DNA from: JAFGVL01 sp964546015
Lineage (GTDB): Bacteria > Bacteroidota > Bacteroidia > Bacteroidales > Paludibacteraceae
NCBI GenBank assembly: GCA_964546015.1
Contig: CAZJHO010000005.1
Coordinates: 124,001-188,000, forward strand
DNA: 64,000 bases
Direction of reading: 5' to 3'
Part shown: in pieces, positions 26,780 to 36,300 of the stretch
Numbering within the stretch: the first letter of the stretch is position 1
Layout: each line of letters starts with the position of its first letter
Program-made: the position numbers and the translations under genes
Notes under the pieces: model-generated
What the model was told of the DNA's origin: nothing
Seen by the model: only the letters and a program-made list of their open reading frames with translations
Database searches by the model: none

Positions 26780-28824
26780 TGTTTTTTCTATTTACACGCG
26801 ATTTCCGAATAAGGATTTTTGTATTCTTGTTTTTTATCCTTACTATGTCTTATGCTTTTGCTCAAGAAAGTAAAGATGACCTTCAAGTATATGAATTAGA
26901 TGATCTTATTGTAACCGGACAATCGTACAAAGAAGTAATCCCTGCACAAAAACTAACAGGGGAAGAACTCGAACGCCTTAATAGCCAATCAGTAGCCGAT
27001 GCTATCCGCTATTTCTCCGGTGTACAGATAAAAGATTACGGAGGCGTGGGCGGTATCAAGACCGTTGATATTCGCAGTATGGGCACCAATCAAATGGGTG
27101 TTTTTTATGATGGGATACAATTAGGCAATGCACAAAACGGACAAATAGATTTAGGTAAATTTTCGTTGGATAATATTTCTGAAATCTCACTTTACAATGG
27201 GCAAAAAAGCGAAATATTCCAATCAGCAAAAGATTTTGGAGCAGCCGGAACCATTTATTTACGGACTAATGCTCCCACATTTAAAGACGACAAAAAGACA
27301 AACTTGCGAGCCATACTTCGCGCAGGTTCGTTTGGCTTGGTAAATCCTTCTGTCCTTTGGGAACAAAAAATCACGGATAGAATAAGTTCTTCATTTAATG
27401 CCGAATACACTTATGCTAACGGCAAATATAAGTTCAAAGAGAAAAAACTAAACCCAGGCGGTACTGTTGCATGGGATACAACTGCCATTCGTCAAAATGG
27501 CGATGTTAATGCTTTTCGTCTCGAAGGTGGGTTAAATGGCTTTTTCAGTACAGGGAATTGGAATGCCAAAGCTTATTATTATGATTCGGAACGAGGCATT
27601 CCGGGAGCTATTGTCAACAATGTTTGGAAAAACTCCCAACGCCAATGGGATAGGAACTTTTTTGTACAAGGCTCATTTAAGCGGCATTTTGGAAATAAAT
27701 ACAGTTTGCTTTTCAACACCAAATATGCTTATGACTACATGCGTTACCTTAATCCGGATACTACGCTTATGTATCTCAATAATATATTCAAGCAACAAGA
27801 AGCCTACTTTTCATTAGCCAATAAATATTCTATTCTAAGAAATTTGGATATCAATCTTTCTACCGATTTTCAATGGAACTCATTGGATGCTAATTTGGTA
27901 AATTTTGCATATCCCGAACGCTACACAAGCTTAGTAGCTTTAGCAACTGCTTTTGAATGGCGACGCGTTAAAATGCAGGCAAGTTTATTGGGAACTTTTG
28001 TTTGTGAAAAGATAGGGACTGGAGCAGCAGCTTCTCCCGACAAAGAAGAATACACACCTGCTGTGTTCTTTTCATACCAACCATTTAAGAGAATTCCTCT
28101 CAACTTTCGGGCATTTTATAAAAAAATATTCCGTATGCCCACTTTCAATGATTTGTATTATACCGATATTGGAAATATACTACTCAAACCCGAATATACT
28201 ACGCAATATGATGTGGGCTTTGAATACACCAAAACATTTCGGAAATCATCTATCAAGTCAGTTGGTATCCAAGCTGATGGGTATTATAACACTGTTACCG
28301 ACAAAATTATTGCTGTTCCCAAAGGTACAGGGCAGTATCGTTGGATGATGATGAACATTGGAAAGGTAGAGATCAGAGGATTGGATATATCGGGCAACGC
28401 AGCATTTCTATTGCCTTACCATATTGCTTTAAACCTGAATGTTACCTATACCTACCAAAAAGCACAGGATTTTACCGATCCTACCGATAACTATCCTATA
28501 GCGGGAACTTATGGTGGGCAAATAGCCTACATTCCTTGGCATAGCGGCTCGGCAATACTTGGCATAAAGTACAAGTCGTGGGATCTGAATTACAGTTTTA
28601 TCTATGTGGGCGAACGATATCATAATTCTTCCAATATCCTACAAAATTACGAGCAGCCTTGGTATACAAGCGATATGTCTGTCGGAAAAGAATGCAAAGT
28701 ATGGAAATTACGCTCGAAACTTACTTTTGAAGTGAACAATCTGTTCGACCAAGCATACGAAGTGATTTTGAACTATCCCATGCCCGGACGAAACTACAAA
28801 GCGATATTAAAAATAGAAATATAA
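26779..28824 (+). CDS. btuB: TonB-dependent cobalamin receptor, BtuB-type
   Basis: Outer-membrane receptor expected to import B12 with TonB energy. The 681 residues begin with a signal peptide ending SYAFAQ. A TonB box region (DLIVTGQSYKE), a plug domain (SVADAIRYFSGVQIKDYGGVGG; VDIRSMGTNQMGVFYDGIQL) and a 22-strand barrel follow, closing with NYPMPGRNYKAILKIEI. No N-terminal carboxypeptidase-like domain is present, unlike HmuR in the same window. Assignment to B12 rests on the riboswitch upstream and btuG downstream. Confidence 0.92.
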   Translation: MFFLFTRDFRIRIFVFLFFILTMSYAFAQESKDDLQVYELDDLIVTGQSYKEVIPAQKLTGEELERLNSQSVADAIRYFSGVQIKDYGGVGGIKTVDIRSMGTNQMGVFYDGIQLGNAQNGQIDLGKFSLDNISEISLYNGQKSEIFQSAKDFGAAGTIYLRTNAPTFKDDKKTNLRAILRAGSFGLVNPSVLWEQKITDRISSSFNAEYTYANGKYKFKEKKLNPGGTVAWDTTAIRQNGDVNAFRLEGGLNGFFSTGNWNAKAYYYDSERGIPGAIVNNVWKNSQRQWDRNFFVQGSFKRHFGNKYSLLFNTKYAYDYMRYLNPDTTLMYLNNIFKQQEAYFSLANKYSILRNLDINLSTDFQWNSLDANLVNFAYPERYTSLVALATAFEWRRVKMQASLLGTFVCEKIGTGAAASPDKEEYTPAVFFSYQPFKRIPLNFRAFYKKIFRMPTFNDLYYTDIGNILLKPEYTTQYDVGFEYTKTFRKSSIKSVGIQADGYYNTVTDKIIAVPKGTGQYRWMMMNIGKVEIRGLDISGNAAFLLPYHIALNLNVTYTYQKAQDFTDPTDNYPIAGTYGGQIAYIPWHSGSAILGIKYKSWDLNYSFIYVGERYHNSSNILQNYEQPWYTSDMSVGKECKVWKLRSKLTFEVNNLFDQAYEVILNYPMPGRNYKAILKIEI

Positions 28825-28881
28825 ACCACCTAAATTCCCTACAGGTGGGGACTAAAAAATCGGAATTAAATATTAAAAATA

Positions 28882-30057
28882 ATGAGAGTAAATAATTTTT
28901 TCAATAGCACTACGCAAAAGCCTCGCCTTTGGGGAGGCTTGGTGGGGCTTGTTATTTTGTCACTATGCTTTTTCACTTCTTGTCGTGATGATGAAGAGAT
29001 TTTCATTGCCGAGCAGGAAAATGTATCTGCTCCCGAAGAAACATCTATCACAGGTTTTTATCTGCTTAACGAAGGTAATATGGGTAGTAATAAATCTACT
29101 CTCGATAAATACGATTATTCTACAGGAATTTATTCCCGTAATATTTATGCAGAGGCAAATCCGACTGTTCCCAAAGAATTGGGCGATGTAGGCAACGACA
29201 TCAAAATATACGGGAGCAGGTTGTATGCAGTTATCAACTGCTCGAACAAAGTGGAGGTGATGGATGCCAAAACGGCCAAGCGCATCGGGCAAATTGATAT
29301 TCCGAATTGCCGGTATATTCGCTTTAATGGGAAATATGCGTATGTTACTTCGTATGCGGGCCCCGTAGAACTCAATCCCAATTACGAACAATTGGGTTAT
29401 GTCGCTAAAGTAGATACAGCTACATTGCAGGTGTTAGACAGATGTTTGGTCGGTTTTCAGCCCGATGAGATGGAAATTGCCGGCAATAAAATATATGTAG
29501 CCAATTCGGGCGGATACATGTTCCCGAATTATGAAAGCACGGTATCGGTGATTGACATCGCATCGTTTACCGAAACCAAACGCATTGAGGTTGCCCGCAA
29601 CCTGCACCGGCTCCGGGCTGACAGGCTTGGTAACCTGTGGGTTACTTCGCGCGGTGATTATTATACCCAACCATCCCGCCTTTATTGGATTGATACAAAG
29701 AATGATATACTGGTTGATTCTCTCGACATTGCCGTATCAAATTTCCATTTGGACGGCGATTCGCTTTACCTGTACAGCGTGGAATGGAGCTATATCTCCA
29801 TGTCGAACGAAATCACATATGGTATTGTGGATGTTGCAAAAAAAGAAATTGTAACCCGTAATTTCATTACCGACGGCACTGATGCTCAAATAAAAATTCC
29901 TTATGGGATTGCCGTCAACCCACAAACAAAAGACATTTATGTGACCGATGCCAAAAACTATGTCAACCCCGGTACACTTTATTGCTTCAACAAAGGCGGT
30001 AAACAAAAATGGAATGTACGAACGGGAGATATTCCGGCTCATTTCGTATTCTATTAA
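28882..30057 (+). CDS. btuG: Surface B12-binding lipoprotein BtuG
   Basis: BtuG is a beta-propeller lipoprotein that binds B12 very tightly on the cell surface and caps BtuB. The 391-residue product has a lipobox (CFFTSC) followed by acidic residues (RDDEE), as in surface-exported lipoproteins, then propeller blades such as GSRLYAVINCSNKVEVMDA, NKIYVANSGGYMFPNYE and YGIAVNPQTKDIYVTDA (YncE/DUF5074 type). The N-terminus KPRLWGGLVGL is encoded by a GC-rich palindrome (28919-28941 region). A hairpin, CCACCT/AGGTGG at 28826-28848, lies in the gap after btuB. Confidence 0.88.
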   Translation: MRVNNFFNSTTQKPRLWGGLVGLVILSLCFFTSCRDDEEIFIAEQENVSAPEETSITGFYLLNEGNMGSNKSTLDKYDYSTGIYSRNIYAEANPTVPKELGDVGNDIKIYGSRLYAVINCSNKVEVMDAKTAKRIGQIDIPNCRYIRFNGKYAYVTSYAGPVELNPNYEQLGYVAKVDTATLQVLDRCLVGFQPDEMEIAGNKIYVANSGGYMFPNYESTVSVIDIASFTETKRIEVARNLHRLRADRLGNLWVTSRGDYYTQPSRLYWIDTKNDILVDSLDIAVSNFHLDGDSLYLYSVEWSYISMSNEITYGIVDVAKKEIVTRNFITDGTDAQIKIPYGIAVNPQTKDIYVTDAKNYVNPGTLYCFNKGGKQKWNVRTGDIPAHFVFY

Positions 30058-30077
30058 TATAATAATACACAAGAATC

Positions 30078-31265
30078 ATGAAACAAAAAATCTTTTTTGT
30101 AATCGTTTTTTTCTTCTCAGCAATTAGTATTGTCAGAGCAGTGTCGCCTTATATCAGTAAAGTATTTGATTTTCGTCCTGCTCCAGGACAATTTGTAAAC
30201 AAATTACCTGAATACGAAATCGGTGATACACAGGAAGACATGAATCGTAAAGCCGAAGAAAGTATTAGTGGCGAAAATAAAGTGCTGATTTCCTTGGGTG
30301 GTTACGGAGGGTATGTCATTTTTGGGTTTGACCATCCTATTGTGAATGTATCGGGACAAAGTGATTTTAAGATATGGGGAAATGCGTTTTTTGCTACTTC
30401 TAATCCTAATCCGGATGCTTCGCGTGATGGAGGGAGCTGTGAGCCCGGCATTGTAAAAGTCTCTTATGATGCTAATGGGAATAGCATCCCTGATGATGAA
30501 TGGTATGAATTAGCAGGTAGCGAATACCACAAGCCTGAAACCATTAAAAACTATCGGCTCACATACCATAAACCTGATGAGAATAAGGTGAAAGTCCCTA
30601 TGCCCGGTTATCCGTTTTTGAACGACATTACTTATATAAAATGGGAAACCAACCAAGCGGATGATGGCTATTTGTTTCGTAATATTTTTCATACACAGCC
30701 TTATTATCCCCAATGGATAACGGATGAAACGCTCACATTTGAGGGAACTAAGCTTGCTGACAATTATGCGGATGAAAGCGGAACAGGTTCGTACTTTGTA
30801 CAATATGCTTACTCATGGGGGTATGCAGATAACTACCCTAACAATGACGATCGTTCCAACTTTAATATAGAGTGGGCGATAGATACCGAAGGAAATCCGG
30901 TACATCTTCCGGAGATTCATTTTGTGAAGGTATATACAGGTGTAAACCAGTATTGTGGTTGGCTGGGCGAAACCTCTACCGAAATAATGGGAGCCGAAGA
31001 TTTACATCCTGATGCGTCGTCAGCAAATGTTAATAATATCTCTCAGGATAAAAATGCTATCCATTTGCTAAATAATCCTATAAAAGATCGACTGATAATA
31101 ACTTCTGAAAAACCGAAAACCGTGGATATTTACAATTATTTGGGTTGTAAACAGATGTCGTTCAAGGTGGAAAGCGGCACTAATTATATCCCTTGCAATC
31201 AATTATTAAAAGGCATTTATATCCTTATAACCGGAAATAAAACAATCAAATTTATAAAACAATAA
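30078..31265 (+). CDS. B12-locus secreted surface protein with T9SS sorting domain
   Basis: The 395-residue product has a signal peptide (MKQKIFFVIVFFFSAISIVRA) and a body beginning SKVFDFRPAPGQFVNKLPEY, with LGGYGGYVIFGFDHPIVNV and DASRDGGSCEPGIVKVSYD. This family recurs as a 'cell surface protein' in Bacteroidetes B12 loci as far as I recall. The C-terminal 65 residues (LLNNPIKDRLIITS... and GIYILITGNKTIKFIKQ) look like a T9SS sorting domain. It starts 20 bases after btuG and so is in the riboswitch-controlled operon. Binding of corrinoids or partner proteins is inferred from context only. Confidence 0.75.
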   Translation: MKQKIFFVIVFFFSAISIVRAVSPYISKVFDFRPAPGQFVNKLPEYEIGDTQEDMNRKAEESISGENKVLISLGGYGGYVIFGFDHPIVNVSGQSDFKIWGNAFFATSNPNPDASRDGGSCEPGIVKVSYDANGNSIPDDEWYELAGSEYHKPETIKNYRLTYHKPDENKVKVPMPGYPFLNDITYIKWETNQADDGYLFRNIFHTQPYYPQWITDETLTFEGTKLADNYADESGTGSYFVQYAYSWGYADNYPNNDDRSNFNIEWAIDTEGNPVHLPEIHFVKVYTGVNQYCGWLGETSTEIMGAEDLHPDASSANVNNISQDKNAIHLLNNPIKDRLIITSEKPKTVDIYNYLGCKQMSFKVESGTNYIPCNQLLKGIYILITGNKTIKFIKQ

Positions 31266-31299
31266 TTTTATTTATTAACATTTTTAAATTTTATCAATC

Positions 31300-32430
31300 A
31301 TGAAAAAGAAAATTTTCTCTTTAGCGTTTAGTCTTGCATTATGGGCAAGTAATGTAGTGTTCGCCGCCAATCCGGGCGAAGTTATAACTTTGGATTTGAG
31401 CCAGCCAACCAACCCTACAACATTTAATGTAGATGCAAATGGCGTTTGGACAGAAACTTACAATGATGTGGATTACACTTTTATTGAATTTAACAGTCCC
31501 TTTTCATTCTCGCATATAATTCCCCCAAGTGCGTCTTATGGAGGTTATTACTGGGACGGATTTACTTACAGCAAAAACGGCGACAATACCAATTATTTCG
31601 ATGGTGGCAGCAGTCAAAGTTGGGTAGGACACCAATGGGGCAATATGGCAGGTGGAGGTATCAAAACCGATACCCAAGGCAATGTAATGAAAGACGGAAA
31701 CGGCATAGTGCTTACCGATTCCGACACGCCTTATTTGGTAGCTTATTGGGGATATTGGATGGACGACGATTATTATCAAAATAATTATCTTCCAGAACCT
31801 ACGCATAATCTTCAAACAATTTTTACTGACGGAAACACCTACGAAGCCGTAGGAATGTATGTAAATAATCATCCATGGCCCTATTATGGAAATATTAATG
31901 GTGATGGATTTGCTCGAGCCCTCGACCAGGAAGGAGATTATTTCAAACTGATTATTCATGGACTTGATGAAAACTATGAGAATAATGGAAAATCCGTTGA
32001 ATATTACCTTGCCAAATACGAGAATGGCCAACTTATCCAAAGCCCTGATTGGGAATGGGTAGATTTGTCCGCCCTAGGCGAAGTTGGCGGATTATATTAT
32101 ACGCTCGAAACTACTGATGCAGGGATGTGGGGGCCGAATACCGCAGTTTATTTCTGCATGGATAAATTACAAATACGCGTTTCCGGTACTCCTACAAAGG
32201 TTCCAGATACTATTGCCGATACTCAACTTTCCGTTTATCCAAACCCATTTGCCGATTATATAAATGTGAAAACCAATACCGACAGCCGTGTTGCCATCTA
32301 CAATATTTCGGGACAATGCGTGTTGAATAAAGCCGTTGTAGTGGGCGAAAACCACATCGAAACTTCTGCGTTACCTAAAGGAACTTATATTTTGAAGTGT
32401 GGAGAAAATACAATAAAAATTATAAAATAA
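31300..32430 (+). CDS. DUF4465 surface protein with T9SS sorting domain
   Basis: The 376-residue product has a signal peptide (MKKKIFSLAFSLALWASNVVFA) and a DUF4465 body: YYWDGFTYSKNGDNTNYFDG, SWVGHQWGNMAGGG and an aromatic- and glycine-rich beta sandwich. A C-terminal sorting domain, LSVYPNPFADYINV ... KGTYILKCGENTIKIIK, predicts T9SS export. DUF4465 proteins are familiar neighbours of btuB/btuG in Bacteroidetes and are likely accessory B12-capture proteins on the surface. That role is inferred from the operon; no binding residues can be named. Confidence 0.8.
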   Translation: MKKKIFSLAFSLALWASNVVFAANPGEVITLDLSQPTNPTTFNVDANGVWTETYNDVDYTFIEFNSPFSFSHIIPPSASYGGYYWDGFTYSKNGDNTNYFDGGSSQSWVGHQWGNMAGGGIKTDTQGNVMKDGNGIVLTDSDTPYLVAYWGYWMDDDYYQNNYLPEPTHNLQTIFTDGNTYEAVGMYVNNHPWPYYGNINGDGFARALDQEGDYFKLIIHGLDENYENNGKSVEYYLAKYENGQLIQSPDWEWVDLSALGEVGGLYYTLETTDAGMWGPNTAVYFCMDKLQIRVSGTPTKVPDTIADTQLSVYPNPFADYINVKTNTDSRVAIYNISGQCVLNKAVVVGENHIETSALPKGTYILKCGENTIKIIK

Positions 32431-32449
32431 GCAATAACAGAATATTTAA

Positions 32450-32485
32450 AAAGGTCAGTTTCCTGACAGGAGGGAGCTGATCTTT
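32450..32485 (+). other. Hairpin before the DUF6580 gene
   Basis: AAAGGTCAG (32450-32458) pairs with CTGATCTTT (32477-32485) through 9 pairs, one a wobble. No long T run follows, so it is more likely an mRNA processing or attenuation structure than a full terminator. Confidence 0.45.
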
Positions 32486-32512
32486 CAATAAAAAATAAAA
32501 AACAAAATACAA

Positions 32513-33085
32513 ATGGAAAATAATAAAATAGATTTAAGATTCAGTGTTATCAGTATGATAATCTTGTTAGCTGCTATGAGCCGTTTAATTCCTCATCCTG
32601 CCAATTTTGCCCCGATAGGAGGAATGGCTCTTTTTGGCGCAGCTTATTTTAGTAAGCGATATTGGGCTTTTATTATTCCGATAGTCTCCATGTGGATTAG
32701 CGACCTTATATTAAACAATGTGGTGTATGGAGAATATTTCGACCGTTTTGTGTGGTTTTATGAAGGTTCATTGTTTACTTATGGTGCATTCGTATTGATT
32801 GTATTACTTGGTTTCATGACACTAAAAATAGTTCGGGTACAAAATCTGATAGTTACATCTTTAATAGCTTCTGTACTATTTTTTTTCGTATCTAATTTTG
32901 GAGTGTGGATGTCTTCTATGATTTATCCTCATACGGCCGAAGGACTTATCAGTTGTTATATAGCCGGATTACCGTTTTTCAAAAATACATTGTTTGGTGA
33001 TTTGTTTTACAGTGCTGTTTTATTTGGCGCATTTGAATTAAGTGTAAGACGATTTCCACAATTGCAGCTACAGAATATCAAGTAA
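32513..33085 (+). CDS. DUF6580-like integral membrane protein
   Basis: The 190-residue hydrophobic protein has about five or six membrane helices. The N-terminal block SRLIPHPANFAPIGGMALFG is the hallmark of the DUF6580 putative transport family, which resembles the substrate-binding (S) components of ECF transporters. As last gene of the btu operon it is a candidate inner-membrane step for cobalamin or a precursor. No ECF ATPase or T component lies nearby; other ECF modules could supply them. Function is inferred. Confidence 0.75.
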   Translation: MENNKIDLRFSVISMIILLAAMSRLIPHPANFAPIGGMALFGAAYFSKRYWAFIIPIVSMWISDLILNNVVYGEYFDRFVWFYEGSLFTYGAFVLIVLLGFMTLKIVRVQNLIVTSLIASVLFFFVSNFGVWMSSMIYPHTAEGLISCYIAGLPFFKNTLFGDLFYSAVLFGAFELSVRRFPQLQLQNIK

Positions 33086-33246
33086 TTTAAATAAAGAAAA
33101 AATAAGCACTATAATTTGTACTGAATATCTTGATCGGAAGAGAAAAAAGCTTACATCACAACTTCAATTATGTTTAAGTAACTTGTATTATAGAATATGA
33201 AAAATAAACAATTGAAGTAAAATAACGGCGATAAACTATTTATTTA

Positions 33247-33285
33247 AACAAGGGCTTTGCATAAGTGTAAAGCCCTTGTTGTTTT
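33247..33285 (+). terminator. Terminator closing the btu operon
   Basis: Perfect 12-bp stem AACAAGGGCTTT (33247-33258) with AAAGCCCTTGTT (33269-33280), then GTTTT. It ends inside the first operator repeat of hmuS. The remaining gap from 33086 holds a 9-bp inverted repeat (ACTTCAATT at 33161-33169, AATTGAAGT at 33210-33218) and no gene. Confidence 0.85.
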
Positions 33286-33353
33286 CATTCCGTTTTGCGT
33301 CAGTTTCATTCCGTTTTGCGTCAGTGGTCATTGAAGGGGTCTATCTACCTTTG
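33283..33353 (+). promoter_or_regulatory. hmuS promoter with tandem operator
   Basis: Two contiguous identical 21-bp repeats at 33283-33303 and 33304-33324, core ATTCCGTTTTGCGTCAG, end 21 bases before the -7 box TACCTTTG (33346-33353). No -33 TTTG exists, as expected for an activator-dependent promoter. The same arrangement occurs upstream of hmuR. Confidence 0.85.
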
Positions 33354-33378
33354 CAAGCCAAACTTTACATGTTATAAA

Positions 33379-36300
33379 ATGAAAAAGAAGATTCTCCTTA
33401 TTCTTGCCACTTTAGTATCGATTGTGGTTTTATTTTTTATCTATAATATATATTTTTCCACTACTAAAATAGCTTTGGTAAACTTTCAAAAGTTTCAGGT
33501 AGCCGAGTTGATAAAATCTAACGAAGACGATTTTATTTCAGTAGAAGAAGTTTCGATTGAAGAGCTTGATAAACTCCGTAAATATGATGCCGTGCTTGTT
33601 TGGGGAATGGGTATGCGCATTACTGCCGAACAACGCGAATTGATACAAAAAGCCGCAAGCAAAACCGCCATTTACACCATGGCAGCTACCAATCCCGAAA
33701 ACAATATTTGCAGCATCGACAGCCTAAAGCTCAAAATCATTAAAGAATACATTGACAACGGTGGAAGCAAAAATAACGCGAACCTGTTTCGTTACATCCG
33801 TAAAGAAATAGACCGAAAGAAATTTTTTGTAGTGGAGCCCGAAGCTCCTACAGAAAAACCTTCGGATGTACTTTATTATTTAGATAAAAACAAATATTTC
33901 AAAACCGTTGTCGAATTTGAAGAGTATCTAAGACAAGAAAAAATATTCCGACTCAATGCTCCTAAAATAGCCATAATAGGCGGAATGAGTGACCCTTTCG
34001 GTGAAAATTGCGACAACCTTGATAGTCTTATATTATCGTTTCAGCGCTCAGGAGTAAATGTATATCCTGTGGCTTCGATGATGAAACGATTAGCATTTTT
34101 ACAGGAGATAAACCCCGATGCAGTTATTTACATGCCTCACGGGCGACTTTCAATGATGATGCCTGATGCTGCTGTGAAATGGTTTAAAGAACGAAACATC
34201 CCTTTGTTTGGTGCACTTACCACCATGCAACCAGCTGACGAATGGACAAAAGACCCTCAGGGTATGATGGGCGGTTTCCTATCGCAAAGTGTAGTGATGC
34301 CTGAACTCGACGGGGCTATTTATCCTTATGTAATCAACGCTCAATATGTTGATAAAAACGGCTTGTATTTGTTTAAAACTATTCCCGAACGATTAAAGAG
34401 TTTTACCCGGCTTGTCAATAATTTTATTTCGCTTAAAAAGAAAAATAACGCCGACAAACGCGTAGCCATTTATTACTTCAAAGGAGTTGGTCAGCAAACC
34501 CTTACGGCGCAAGGCTTAGAGACTGTCCCATCACTTTATAATTTATTGAAAAAGCTAAAAGTTGAAGGCTATAAAGTAGATAACTTGCCCGAAAATGAAA
34601 AAGCCTTCGAAGCCCTGTTGCAAAAGCAAGGATCAGTACTTGGTGCATATGCAAAAGGAGCTTTTGATAATTTCCTGAAAAACGGAAATCCCGCATTGAT
34701 AGAAAAACATGAATATGAAGCTTGGATAAAACAATCACTTCCAGATTCACTTTACAATGATGTGGTAAAAAATTATGGGGAAGCGCCTGGCGACTATATG
34801 TCGGTGAGTGAAAACGGAAAAAATTATCTGGCAGTAGCCCGTATTCAATTGGGAAATATTGTTTTGCTGCCGCAACCCATGGCAGGATTAGGTGACGATG
34901 CTTTTAAAATTGTACATGGAACTAAATTAGCTCCTCCGCACACTTACATTGCTTCATACCTATGGACGCAATACGGCTTCAAAGCCGATGTTATGATACA
35001 TTTTGGAACGCACGGCAGCCTTGAGTTTACGCCAAGTAAACAAGTAGCTTTAAGTAACAACGATTGGCCGGACAGATTAGTAGGTACAGTGCCTCATTTC
35101 TATTATTATTCCATTGGTAATGTGGGCGAAAGCATGATGGCAAAACGCCGTTCGTACGCCACGCTTGTGTCTTACCTTACTCCTCCTTTTATGGAGAGCA
35201 ATATGCGGGGTATGTTTGCTTCATTGAACGACAGAATTAGGGCTTACAACAAAGCCTCTGAGAACGATAAAAACCGAACTTCGTTGGCAGTGAAAAAAGT
35301 AGTTGTACAAATGGGCTTGCACCGCGATTTAAAACTCGACAGCATTTTAAATAAACCTTATACTGCCGAACAAATTGAACAAATAGACAATTTTGCCGAA
35401 GAAATAGCCAACGAAAAAATAGTTGGGCATTTATACACTACAGGTGTTTTGTACGAAAAAACACAAATACAATCGACAGTAATGGCAATGAGTGCAGATC
35501 CAATTGCTTACAGTTTGGCTGCATTGGATAAACAACGCAAACGAGTAACCGATGCACAGTTGAAAAACAAAGTATTTTTTACCGATAAATACCTCAATCC
35601 TGCCAAAAGGTTAGTTAATCAGGTGTTAGCAGGCAAAAGAGTCGATAGTACATTAATTTGTTCGGTAGCCGGAATTTCGACTGAAGAGCTTACCAATGCA
35701 CACAACATATTGAAACCTAAAAAAGGTGGTATGGCTGCGATGATGCAGGGAGGTAATGTGGATACAAAAAATATGGATTCGCGCATGAAAGAAGCTGTCA
35801 AAAAAGGTAAACATCCATCGTGGGTACCCAAAATAGGTTCGAGCCCTGGAGGGGCAACTAAAACTCTTCAAACACAAGCTCAACCGGTTCAAATGCCAAA
35901 ACCGGATAAAAATGAACCTGTCAAAGAGCAAAAACAATACGCACAAGCAATTGTGGAGGTAGAGCGTACATTAAACAATATTGTACAATACAAAAAATCG
36001 TTAGAAAACAGCCCACAGGTAGAATTAGACGCTATTATTAATGCCTTGAATGGCGGATATGTAGCCCCTTCTTCGGGTGGCGATGCAGTTGCTAATCCTT
36101 CGGCAATTCCTACAGGACGCAATCTGTATGCTGTCAATGCCGAATCTACACCTTCTGAAAATGCATGGTATAAAGGGGTTGAGTTGGCAAAAGCCACTAT
36201 TGAGCAATATCGCAAACAACATAATGCTTATCCGCACAAGGTAAGTTACACTTTTTGGAGCAGTGAATTTATCGAAAGCGAAGGGGCAACCATTGCACAA

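Noticed and set aside
33247..33324. Repeats here as the start of a CRISPR or REP array
   Set aside because: Only two contiguous 21-bp units without spacers, placed at a fixed distance from a promoter; operator function explains them better.
33295..33378. Longer start for HmuS upstream of 33379
   Set aside because: It would translate the operator repeat and the -7 box, upstream of the expected transcription start; ATG 33379 begins a proper membrane anchor.
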